From: Burhinus oedicnemus
Taxonomy: Eukaryota > Chordata > Aves > Charadriiformes > Burhinidae
Length of the DNA stretch: 64,000 bases
Reading direction: 5' to 3'
NCBI GenBank assembly: GCA_008921705.1
Contig: VFFE01007619.1
Coordinates: forward strand, 1,346,408-1,410,407
A program made the translations under genes and the position numbers. Below, piece by piece: positions 1-12,500 of this stretch. Within the stretch, counting starts at the first letter, position 1. Each line of letters starts with the position of its first letter. The notes beneath the pieces were generated by a model, which did no database searches, was not told the DNA's origin, and saw only the letters and a list, made by a program, of their open reading frames with translations.

Positions 1-477
1 CAAAGCTGTCTAATTGAAATATCTATGTTCTCTAATTTAGTATTAAATGAGATGATAAATTCTCCGCTTTGGATGTACAGCGGATCACAGGAGAGTCTGT
101 GAGTGTTGGCTGGGCAAACATTGTGTTACTGCCCTGCTGGGCACACTGATTATCTAACCGCTTCTATCTCCTAGTGCAGCGTTGCTGTGAGCCCATATGA
201 GTTTTGAACTGTTGAAGCCGTGCTTGAGTGTCTAAACATAAACGGGCTTATACTCAGTTCTGAGCTTCCCATCACAGTGACATTGTGGTGTGGAGAATCA
301 GATCTTTTTAACACCTGGTTTTGGCAGGAAATAAGATGAGACTTCTGCAAGTGTGTTTGAATATGGATGTTAAAGAGGCTATTTAATGCTTTGATACTAC
401 AGGGATGTTCTTGTGTGTGGCATGCTGTTTCATGAAGTTACCCTGTGCTTTCTTATTGGTCTATGTTCCTTCTTTAG
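1..477 (+). other. UNC13B: UNC13B intron (3' part)
   Basis: This stretch is non-coding and AT-rich. It ends in a pyrimidine-rich acceptor (ttccttctttag) directly before an exon that reads as Munc13-2. No coding segment or repeat is visible in it. The upstream exons, which in this family encode the C2A domain, lie outside the window. Confidence 0.75.
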
Positions 478-535
478 TATTCCTTTCAGGAGGAAGTCCA
501 GAAGAAACCGTTGCCCAGTGCTGCCTCCCAGTGTT
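478..535 (+). CDS. UNC13B: UNC13B exon: linker just after the C2A domain
   Basis: This 58-nt exon is bounded by an AG acceptor at 476-477 and a GTAAGT-type donor at 536. It reads YSFQEEVQKKPLPSAASQC plus one base (T), so it ends in phase 1. That matches, residue for residue in most places, the segment following the C2A domain in ubiquitous Munc13-2 (human-like YSSQEESQRKPLP, recalled from memory). The leftover T joins CC at 18790 to make Ser, giving QC-S-FED as in the known protein. The segment belongs to the linker between the C2A domain (RIM-binding and homodimerising in Munc13-1/ubMunc13-2) and the C1 domain. It is too short to have been found without the homology. The identification is firm because peptide, borders and phase all agree. 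Confidence 0.88.
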
Positions 536-3500
536 GTAAGTTAGACTTTATTTCTTCTCAATATTTTTTTCCTCTTTCAGTGTACTTTATTTCTTTCTCT
601 GGTTAGTTATCAAACAATGGTACATCTGAACAATATTTTCTTGTTAGAAGTACAAAAATCTCTGTGAAGCCGATAATTTTTGTCAGTTATGAAAAACTCT
701 GTCCCTCAAAATGTTGGTCTAAAGCTTCTGATGCTAAAAAGTGAAATCAGGCATTGAATCTTTAACCTGTTTGCGTCATAATGTGCGGTAGGAATGCAAA
801 ATGTGTTCAAAGTCACCTGGATTGTCAGACCCAAGTAACATCGATGCAAGTAAGAAAATGCTGAGGTTTTTTCATATACCTATGTCATGCTATGTTCTCT
901 TTAAACATCATGTATTGAATATTACTTTTATGACTTTTTAATGAAATTTGAAGAGGAGGAGAATAAATGGAGACAGGTACTGCCAGTAGCTTTTTAAAAT
1001 GTGTACTTGATGCCTGATTTCTTTGATATTACTTTTCAATGCTGTGTTGATGGATGAAAAATATTTTTACTAATTTCTGCTTATCTCATCTTGCATTTTT
1101 TATGCTTCTGAAAACACAGGTGAAAGAATAACCTAGGACATACTGTATCTGATGGTCTGCAAAATTAGATTTCTGAAACACTGCTTTTAATGTACAATAG
1201 ATGAAAGCTCAATGATGTCTCTTACGAATGTCTTATCTACTTTTGGCAACAGCATTAATAAAATTCAAGTCTCATAATTTAAACAAATTTTTTATCCTGT
1301 ACTTCAAATCCTATAAGATGTGCATATTACCCTTCGCAGGCTGTTTATCTGTTAGGCTGATTACAGGATCTCTACAAAGTTGTTAACATTAGGAAATGTT
1401 AATTACTGTTTACCTTTTTTGAGTAGAATTAATTTATCTGTGTATTATTATGTTATCTTAAAACTATCTTCAACAAAACATGGACATTAACCAGTTGCCT
1501 AGGAAATCTGAATGTGTTGGGTAGCTGGAACATGTGCAAAGCTATATGAAAGTATTCCAGCAGTGGTACCCTAGGTAACACCAAATGTGTCCTCCCTTTC
1601 TTGAAAAAGAGTGTATGTAAAGAACAAAGCGCTGCTTTTGTTGTTTATTTTTAAATATTTGTAAAGCCTACAAATAAAAAACGTTCTTGGAGAAACAAAT
1701 ATTTGACTAAATCATACTAGCATAGTATGCAGAACCCCTAATGTCAAAAGATCAAAGAAAAACAATCTGATATGAAGTGTCCAAGAAATTAATGTGTTAT
1801 TTGCTGAAATTACTTTCCTGGCTCTGTGCCCTGGACTTTGCTTTTGTTCGAGAGAGGCTGGTTTGATTGACTCTTCTAAGCATTGGGATGTATGGGGAAA
1901 TCAGGAGGAATGCATCTGTGTAGGGAAAGTAGCTGCGCCTGTTCCCACAGCATGGTGCTTTTCTATCCGCAAGCTCTTGTAGCCAGTTTCTTCCTTGGAG
2001 GACCCACTCAGCTCTTGCAAATGGACATAGTAGAGTAGAACTGCAGCTGCCCTTTTTAAGTTGCCTGTTCATAGCCTGCATCTTGCTAGGAAGTGACCTT
2101 TTACAATAATTAATTGTAGACCCCTGGTTTGAAGAGTTAATATTGCGTAAGAATTAATTTAATCATCCATGGGATTAAAACACTCATTAGAATTGATGCT
2201 AAATATTTCATAGAAGTATGTGCTTAATGTATTTAAGAATTTTCTAGCAATTCAATAAAGCTCGTGGCACTGCGTGTACTTTTGCTTATCTGCTGCCTGC
2301 AAGTATCCAACATCTATGAATATCTTATTATTTACATGGACAAATATCAAATAGACATTTAATTTAGAAGTACTTTTGAAAAATGAACTCTGCCTGTGTC
2401 AGTTGGTGCATAAGAATTGTAAGCTTGCCTGAATGTAGCATAGTCCTTTGGAACTTGAGAATTCAACCCACAAGATGCATTGGTTGTGTCTCTTGAAAGC
2501 TGACCTGACCTTTGCATATGACACAGGAGCTCAACCCCCTTTTACATAGGGGCAGGGTGGATATCCTTCCCTAAAGTAAAATGTGTTGAGTACAGAGTGT
2601 TCTTACTTACCATGTGGATAAATAATTGATAGATATATTTTTAGATATAATAAAAATATTGTCAAGAACATTTGTGAGACTCATCCTATTTTCCATCACG
2701 ATGTGCTAGATGAGATGTGATTGCTGCTGGGAGCAGGACACAATCAGTTAGACAACAGATTAGGTATCTAGAACAAGCAAAAAGCCTCCCGAGTGTGAGT
2801 GGGTTTTGCCCCATGAGAATATCTTCCCAAATCCTAAAATTGTTATTGTAAAACCTGATGCAGCAAACACTGTTATATAGTTTGCATTTCAAGAAATAAC
2901 AGTATAACTGCACAAGCCACTGGTGTCCTGCATAGCCCTCATGCATCTCTCGGAAGACTCTTCTAGCTGCTTTGTTCTAGCTAGAGAAAATCCTACTGCA
3001 GCAGGCTGGGTGAGGTTCATTAAATGGGGAAATACGTGTCCTTACATGTTAAAATTAGGTTATATTTCTACCCTGTTCTGCTTCTATGTTTTCCATATAT
3101 GTCTGTTCCCTTTTCCAAAACACCTTCTCTCATGTTTATTTCCCCACCTCCTGCATGGGGCGCAACTTGTTCTGTTATCTCCCCTGTGGAGGGAAGGGGA
3201 GAAGGATGGAGCAGGGTATGAGAGAAGAAAGCTGGGCTGTGTCTGAAAGCCAACATCTCATCTGTGATGGTGGGTTTTCATCTCTGGTCACGCGTGGGCT
3301 GCTGCCTTGGCATGGTGCCGTGAGAAATCTCATCCAAATGAGGTGCTCTAATTTTTCTGGAGATTATGGAGCTTTCAGACCTGCTTTCACAGTCTAAAAT
3401 GCTGCTTTGTTCTTACAAGAATCTGACCCATGACTTCTGAGGTAATGAGGAATTCGGGCTTCTTACCTATTCTTAAATGAAGCAGGTGGGTCTGTTCTTG

Positions 3501-6500
3501 TACATGCAGTCTCTTCTAAGCCCTACTGATTTTGGCACGTCCTCCCTGTTCCTTCATCATACTTAGCCATTTCATTTTTTACTTCCCAACTTCTTGCTTC
3601 CCTATGTATTTCTCCTGCCCCAAAAAGATCACATGCTTCCAATTGATTTAACTTTCAGTGATCCCAAGCAATAAGCAAAGCACTGTAGTGCCTATGGATC
3701 CACTTTTGTTTGCATTTCTATTAAATGTAATTATAGTTTTTAATTTCCTGGTACCTCATTGTTGGATAACTGCATCATCCTCATATTGGCTTTTACCCAC
3801 AACCCAAAATTGAATGTAAATTAAAAAGAAAACAAGCTTTTATTGTCTGGAAATTCACTTTAAATGAAGCAGATTGAAAAATTGTTATTTGATTACTTTG
3901 GCATTCATTGAGTCAATAAGCTCTAAGCTATTTATTGTGGTAAGTATAGATTTATTTTCCTTGTATGCTCAAGATCATTTCTGGCAACATAAAAGTTCAT
4001 TATAATCCGTAAGTGAGTCACTCTGTCAGTATTTTAAATGCAGCTCTGACTTGGAGCAGACACTGTGCAAACTGGAGAGATAAAGGTATTCTGTATCTTT
4101 GTCAAAAAAATTTGGCAGTCTTTGTTAATACCAGCTACTGTAAACACTGCCCTATACCTTTTGTCAGGGAGTTTACAAATCTGGACAAGAGCAGGTTTGT
4201 TCAGTATGATTCTCAGAAAAGATAACCTAAGTGCCACTGAATCAACCAGTCATGTCTGTCCTCTTATCTTTGGTAATGTTTCTGAGAATGCTTTATTCTC
4301 CCTTCTCGGCATACATTTTTTTCTTCCACTTCCTTGAGTCTATGGTGTTGCTCTTTTCACAGTAAGACCACAGCGCACCACAGTTCTGTCATGCATGTCT
4401 TTTGCTCTGTAAAATCCCTGTCTACCAGGGCTGTGGTTTTTTTTTTTCTTCATTGTGGGTTTTGTCGTTTTTGTTTTTTTTTTTCAGAAGGTAAATTTGT
4501 TGCTTGCCTTCGGATTGTGAGGTGGTACAACAAGGAAAGAAATAACTTTTCTGATACACTGTTATACCAGCAAAAAGAACCAAAGCTAGCCGGTGCTTGG
4601 TCTGCCAGCAGCGCAGAGAGAAAGGAGCAAGGCAACATCTCCTCCAGGAGAGTGAGAAGGAACCCTAAATGCTATCTGCAGTCTGTATGCACATGCATGC
4701 AGGGAAAAAAATGCTAGAACTTTGTTGTAGATACATAAGCAGCCTTTTAACTACTTGAAAGCTGGCAAAAACGTTGTATACGCATTACAGGAATAGGTGT
4801 CATTTGATGGCAGATCAATTTGTTGTATTGTCCCATCTTTCCCTCTAACGTTTGAAGAAGTCTATTTCTGCAAAATGCACAAGGCAGAATTCTGTTAGTA
4901 TCTACAAATTCACTACTATCTCAAAAGTACCAAAAGCTGACTTTGAGAGGCTTCATACCTGATGCCCATTAGTTCTCTTTTTATGAGCTCAAAATCCACT
5001 GATGCATCAGGAAGGCTTGTGCCTTCCTCTGCATAGACTTCCTCTGATGCTGAGGTTACGGTGCTTTCCATGGCACTGATGAGGAGCTTTTTCTGCTAAA
5101 AAGCCAGGTGATTGCCTTCCCTGCCCCTGACTCCTCATTAAGCCCTGATAACATCCACACTGATTTTTTTGTTTAGGGTGCTGCACGGTTCTAGCAGAAG
5201 TGGTGGCACCAAGTGCACAGGTCTGGGCAGGCTGTGGGTCCAAGGCAGCTGGGTAAAGTTCTTAAAGAGCTTGGTTGGCAGAAGATGCATTGCAGCCTAT
5301 TTTCATGGAATGAAGTCATAGCCATCCAAGGTTACGTGTGCACTCGTTTGAGCATGCCATCTTGTGCTGTTGTTGAATCCTGTGATTTATTCTAGTCAAA
5401 GGTGATGTTGGCTGCCATCTGCCAGCGTTCAACTGGGTGAACTGACCCTATGGCAGCAAATATGCTGAAATGACATCCTATTAAGAGATTTTTTTTTTTT
5501 TCTCTTTGCTAACAATATATAAAATAATGATCTGCTATACCAGGCTCTGAAGGGTAGGCAGCATCAAAATGTTTTAAGCAGGCCACAAGCTGACCATCTT
5601 AATTGTTCATAGAGATGTGTGATCTGTAATAGTGCATCAGCAGGCAGCATAGTTGGCTGTGATTGCTGGGAGGTTATACTGCCCTCCTTGTTGTAGAGAT
5701 GTATGCTATACATCTAGATTCTTGATGGGGTTTTTTTCTGGTTACCAGCCTGCTTCTGCACTTAGAAACAACAGAGGTCAGCAGCTGCCTACAGCAGCTC
5801 TAGAGCCAGGCCAATTTGGGAAGAGTAAGGAAGAGGTCCATGATTATTTTACCCTTCTCAAGGGTAGGTGACACTACAGATACTGCTGCAGTCATTGAAA
5901 AGCTATGCTCTATTAAGAATAAAACTACTGGCCACAGTGCAAATAGTAAGTCTAACAACAGTCCTCAAAAAATGTCCAGTGTAAGTGTAATTCAAAACAG
6001 GACAAGTGAATGACTTTTTTTTACTTTTCTTTTTTTACATTTTTTTTTTTTTTAAATTAAGCTAGGCAGAGGAAAAACTACTCTTGTCTGTGCAAGTGAA
6101 ACCATTGCATGGGCTGTTTTGTGGTACTTTGCTGATGGGCTGGAAAAGCAAGTGTCTTGGCCTGTCTCCTTCTGGGTGACTGGCAGCTCCGGTTCCTTTT
6201 TCTTTAGGATAAATCCCATCTAGGAGACTTATTTTCTTGTCCCTTTGTGGTACTCACTGCCTGGGCTGGCTGAAGGCATGATAGGTTTACTCGAAGGAAC
6301 GGAGATTCAAGGTCTTACTCTAAAATGTCTGCCTGCGTTTTTAGGATAAAGCTGCTACATTAGGACTGGATTTGCCTAAGGAAAAGTACTCAGCAAATGG
6401 AAGTTAAAAATAAAAAAAACTGGCTATATTAGAAGATTATATAGTAACAAAGCTTGACTTACTGCTGAACCCTAGAGGAGAACACATCTGTGGTTTTGCT

Positions 6501-9500
6501 GCTGATCCTCTAAATGTGCTTTATTAGTTGTTGTTTTCCTAGATTACGTGCTGTGTTTTGAAAGGTGTTGACAAGGAAATAAAGCTTTGACTTTTAAATA
6601 AGCCCCAAACCTAAAGCTCTTCCTGAAATGCTGAACATAGGTAATACTGATATGTGTCTGTATAAGCAGTGATCAAAAAAGTAAATGCTCAATTAATCAC
6701 TCTCGGTTTCATAATTTGTTTAGTGCTTTTCATGAATACTTCTTTTTTCTTTTGGTGGGGATTTTTTTTAAGGGCTCTGAAACTTTCAGTCATCCTTTAA
6801 TGTCATAGTAATAACAGAAAATTAATGAGAGTTTTGTTACCACAGTGGAATATAACCTTTTCTTAAAAATTAGATTAAAGATTTTAAACTGACAGAAAAA
6901 TTATTGCTCAACTTCATACACAAGCCATAAATAAGTGTCCTTGAGTAATAAGGCTTGTACTGAAAGTCCAAGATTGAAAATCAGAAGGAAAAAAGGCAAC
7001 AAATCTTTTATCTCAGCTGCTGTAGAGCACTATATTGCTCTTTGCTGTTATGCATATAGGTAATGTTAGGTGATCCGCTATAGTCCAAAATTGTATCTCA
7101 TGAAGAGTATATAAAACTTTTGTTGGTTCCTGTGTTTACACCTCTTAGCCAAATAGTCTGTGTGAGTCAGTAGCCCAGAAATTTGTAAGACAAGACAGCT
7201 GTGTTGGGTATTAGTGCAGTGACAGAAATGTTACAGTTTTTCCACTGTAAATAAAATTAAGTGACACTCTGCCCAATTCTTTTTACTGTGATTATTAATG
7301 AGTTGCACAAGCTTGTAATAACTTAGTGGATATTCTTGATGATTTGATGGTGATCCGAGCCCTGCTTAAATGCTCAGCTCTCAATCTGATTTTGTTTAGC
7401 CATAGTAAAGGTCGCTAGAAGTGCATTTCATTTAGTGAAATAAAACACTCCAAAAATTTCAGCATAAGGTGAATGCTAAACTAGAGTAAAATGTGGTGAA
7501 AAAGAGGGAGTGGTGAGCAAGGAGAGTACTCTAGTGCCTGTTCTTGTCTCTGTGAGCTCCTTCTAGCTTGTTTCCCTCCTGTGCTTTCTCATTTTCTTTT
7601 GAGCAGAGGTCTTAGCCCTCATCTGTGGTGTTCCAAAACTGAACTGGAAATGGCAGTACTTGTTATGAAACCCTCTTGGTCATCCTGCTTAATGAAAACT
7701 TGACTTTGTTCTCAAAAGCTATTCAACATTTGTTTTGTATTTTAGAGGCTTATTCCACTGAAATACCGGATGTTTAATTTTGGGAAGTACATTGAATACT
7801 GGAAGGATGTACATTTTTATGGAATCTGAGATCTGTGTGCACTGTGTTGAGGGCCTTAGGGGAGAAGGAGACTTATTAAACCTAGAAGAACTCACCAAGA
7901 CTTTCCCAGCTCTGTTTATATTCTGTAAACAGTACTTTATCAGCACCAAATATAGTGTAATTTCCTGAGCTCAGTTTACTTTTATAGGCTTGTTTAGGTG
8001 CCCTCTGTCTTCGCTCAGCATGGGGTATAACAGGAGGATTAAATAATTTATCAGCATAACTGTAAGCAGTGGACAGCAGTAAACAATAATATTCTGATGG
8101 GGGTAGTAGGTCCCAGCCACTCTGAGCCTTGTAAACAGAAATGAAACAAAATGGCACGCAGGCAATCAAATTAGCCTGCATTAAAAACTTGGAATATTCT
8201 GCTTTTCTTCAGTGTCCCTGCTGATCCAGGCTTGACAGTGTGAAGTGGGGAGGAGGAGTTCCTCCTTGAATAGTTGCATAACTGAGACACAGAACGAGCA
8301 TATGTTATGTTCAGCTAACTGTGGGAACTTAGATGTGCTTTATAAAATGTGTTAACGACAAGAATGTTGTAGCTTCCAAAGCACCAGGCTGCTGGCATCG
8401 CTTAGTGCTTAATTGGAGGTTTATATAAAACCTCATTTTTTGAGTACTGAAACTTATGAATACAAAATAATGTGATAACCAAGACACACACTGTTGGTAT
8501 TTGAGAGCACACAGAGTAACTAGTCTGACTTGTCTGTGTCATCTGTTCCAGTGTTAATGTATGTTGTTGTTGTATGTTTTTAGAATTACAACTTTCCATT
8601 TTGTATCTGTCTGAACTTCTTGGTGTTTTCAGTTCAATTTTGTACAGGCTTAAATTTGTTCCCGAAAGTGATCTGGAAGGGATTTTTTCTTTACAAATTG
8701 AGGTTATGCATATTATTTTTATGAAGCAGAAAAACAACTTGAAAAGGCTAAAAAGAAATTCTGTTTTCATTAACCTTCAAAATATCAAGACTGTCAGCCC
8801 AGGTCTTCTGCGATTATGCTGAAGGACTGAGATATGTACTGTTAACTCCTGAATCTTAAATTAAGCAGCATATGTGTTGAATCTTTAATAAATTCATCTT
8901 TTATCCAAAATGTTAGACACTGAAGTGAAGTGGGTGTTAGTAAAAACAAACAAAAGTGGAGTTTTGAGATTCTGGCTGAAAATCCCTTGCTCTCTGTTAT
9001 TGCATCTCTTTCTGTTTGCTCCTGCAGCATTGCCTTCTCAGTTAGTCTTCAGTTGTAGCATGCCCTGGTTAAGCCAAGGCCCAACTTCTCAGTGTGAGAA
9101 AACTTGCAGGGTAAGGAGCTGGTGTCTAAAGGCAGCTGCTCTTCTCTCCACTCTGCCTTGCTTGGCATTGACTACTATTTGTCTTGGGAATGGAAATAAT
9201 AGTCTCTAATCTGCTTTTGAAAGCTTGTGCAGTTTTCATAAGGAACTTGGTAGCAGTAAGGTAGACAGGTAGCCAGTAGCTGGCTCAGGAATATCACTCT
9301 CAGTTCGAGGACCCTTGCTTATGGCAGATGGTAATGTTTCTTCTCCGAGGACAGACCTTGTTATCTGTGAGGCTTGCTTTTAGCACTTGGCGGTTTTCTC
9401 CTTGTTGCAGTTTGAAACTGTGAGTAGTGTTGTGCCAACCATTGGACTGTTTGCTGTCAAGAAAACAAGGGTTAGGAACAGTCTAAGCTGGTTTTGGGGG

Positions 9501-12500
9501 TCAGGCTTACTGTTTTCCCTTAAAGAGCCATTAATTTTCTCTGTGGAGGTTACAGTGGTTTGTGCTGAGGTTTGTGCAGAGTCTGGGAGTTTTATCTTTG
9601 GGAAAGGTAAGCTCCATTTCCTCTGTAGTTTTTCTGATCTGCATACTGGTTTTGGAAATTGATATCTTCTGATATTTCTTCCCCAGTTGCTTTGGAACGT
9701 TATATGTGCATTCATTTGTGAATAATGACATGGGTTTAACGAGCAGGTAGTCTAAGTCCAATAATGTGCCACCGCAGAGTTTTAGTAATCCAGGCTGCAA
9801 ATGCCTGAATGTTGGCTTCATTTGCCTCTCACTGTTTACCTGAGATAGGAGCCTTTTGATGGAAGGAGGTGCTGAGGTTGCTGTCACATGTGTTAGTGGT
9901 TTGAGATTTTCAGGAATGAGATACACATAAGCTATTGTTTGAATGATACTTTAATAGGGAAATATCTTCTCTTTAATGTGAACTATTTATTACAGCAAAT
10001 TAAAGCTCAGTGCAGAGGTCTGTTAACTTCTTGCTCTTTTTCCTCAGCCCCCTGCCCATGTCCCTCACTGGTGCTCCTGCTGTCCCTGCTGTGTGTTTAC
10101 ATACCCTTTCTTCTGGTTGTTTCCCCTTCTCATCGGCTTTGCCACGTGTTTTACTTCTGTTTTCTTTGCTAGCTTGGTTGTGTGTTACTCTTTCTCCTCT
10201 CCTTTTCCCTGGAAAAACACTCAGACTTCTGTCAATGCTGATCATTAGGCAATCTGTGGATTTTTGTTGTCATAAAAAAACGAGTCTGAGATGTTGATCC
10301 TGACCACAGGGCTATCTAAACGCTGGCTGGTGGATCCTGGCAGGCTTCTGATACATCTGGGTACATCTTCATCTCGCCAGCGTGGCTGGCTCAGATGCAT
10401 AGTCCGAGTGATAGATTGTCACAACTGCTACTGTGGACCAGAGAAGCAGCATTTGTCATGTTTCAGACGGTAGTCGTCTGGTGCTCGACTCCATGGACTT
10501 CAGTTTTTCTTGCTTGTTAAGTTGTGTGAACAAGAAAAAAGTTTTTAGTTGTTATTCCTGTAGGCAGGAGAGGAAAAACTCCTTTATACTCCATGGAAAC
10601 TGCACGTATTCAGCATTATACCACTGTAATATGTGGTTCTTTCTAAATAAACCTGGTAAAAAATATCATTGAATTTGGTCCGTGCATGTACTTGGTGAAA
10701 GCTGCTTTGTTTAATGACCAAAGCAAACAGACACTTGTTACTTTTTTTTCCTCTGACTGCTCCTGTAAGGGTCAGAAGGGAATGACCTACCTTTGAAGCT
10801 GGACTAGATAATAGAAGTGCCACTTAAAATTGAGCTATGGCTGTGCCACACCTGTGTGGGATAGCCTGGAGTCCAGGGACCCTGAAGTACTGAGGTGTAT
10901 CTGAGGAACTGCATTGCTTTGTAAACCTGTTATGTCTGAGAGGAAAGGAGCAACCTGGTCGTAGCTCCGATGCACCATTATTTCCCAGATAGGGAGAGAG
11001 GGTTAAACCCTGATTTGCCTTTTGGTTTTTTTCTTGAGGTTGTTCACAACTGTGCCTACTTTTCTTTTTCCTGCCCACCTTTTTTCCCCCCCCATAGAAC
11101 TGAAATGGCAACAGAGCCCCTCTGCAGTACATGCCCATAGGGACTAAACCCTTGGGAAGCCAAGTTACTCACCAGGACCTTGTATATTTACTGGTCTGGT
11201 GGTGACTTTTTAGGAGAAAGATATTTTTTTTCTGAACTGTTTTTTGCAATTTTAGTTAAAAGCAAGAACTAGTCCATTCTAACTTTGTGAGTCTTGTTAA
11301 TGAGGGCAGGGAGAGGGATTTGTTGAATCCTCTGAGCTATCTCCCTCCTGCAAATGTGTGCCTGGCTGGTAGCTAGAGATGAGGCTGGTAGCCAGGACAG
11401 AAGGCTCTTGCTTGTTCTCTGCCTGCATGTGAAGGATTTGTTTATTGCCTGCTGCACTTACGCATCAACACGCCTGTAAACTTCACTTTTTAAAGCATTT
11501 TTTCCACACCATCTTCTAGAAATTCTGGTTCTGAAGCTTTTCTTGGAGTTGCAAGCTGTGTTAATGCTTCCAAGGTGCTTCGAGGGTTGTATGTAGTACT
11601 TTGTTGCCTCCATCATACTGAGTATGACCTTGTGGTGACAACATAGATACTGATAAGTAATAACTTGGCTGTCTTACCAACTTGCAGTTTAGCTTTAGCA
11701 TGAGTTTGTTGTCACCTTTAATTTTAACACGGAGAGATATGCTTACTGTTGTAGAATTAACTTGTGACTATTTGCATCCTTAGGATGGTGAGGGAGAGAG
11801 GGTTTTCTACCAATGTGTATATCTAGCTAACAACGCACTCTTCACTAAATGCTAGTTTACATGCACACAGAGTTTTTCACACTATTATTACTTGTGTGGT
11901 GCTTTTGCCACTGGTTTAATTTTGTTCTGGGAAGAGGGTAGAAGTGGAAACGTAGCAGCTTTTGCCACTTGGCTTGCACAGTTTAGCTGAGAATCAGATT
12001 CTGCTCTTAACGGGACTCTGGCTTCTGGGGCATTCTGTCTGTAATCCTGATAACACGTGTACTTGGAAATACAGTGTTTAACTGCTCCTGCTAAACAGTG
12101 TGTTGATAAATATTTTGTCTACTTGTGTTGATAAATGCATGACTGCTTAATTATTCCCAGAGCTTATAGTGATCTTAATCTTCAGAATGTCTTATAAACA
12201 AACTGGACAGTGAAGATCAAGCCCCAAAATAAATTTAATACTGTATTTATAATGAAAAAAAACCTCTTAAATTTTCAAGCTCACAATCTATAAGGCATTT
12301 TAGATACCTGAAAAGTATGTTTGTGGTTTGTTTTTCTAAGCTTTCTTTTTCCATTTCTATTCTTTGCTGCCATTTGTGTTACACGCAGGCAACTGGAGTT
12401 ATTTCGGATGGGGAGAGCAGCTGAGTACGTAACAGTTTGGTTTCTTGCAAGTTTTCTGATCCTGTAATGATGCAGCATGCTCTAGTACAGGGAAAGTGGA

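Noticed and set aside
4488..4717. Possible exon after a T-rich tract ending in cag, with an open frame rich in polar residues
   Set aside because: Joined from the exon at 478-535 (one leftover base, T), it begins TAA, a stop. There is no homology to the family.
9531..9926. 131-codon minus-strand frame in the 18-kb intron
   Set aside because: Length is within chance for this size of intron. No family resemblance or splice-site support.
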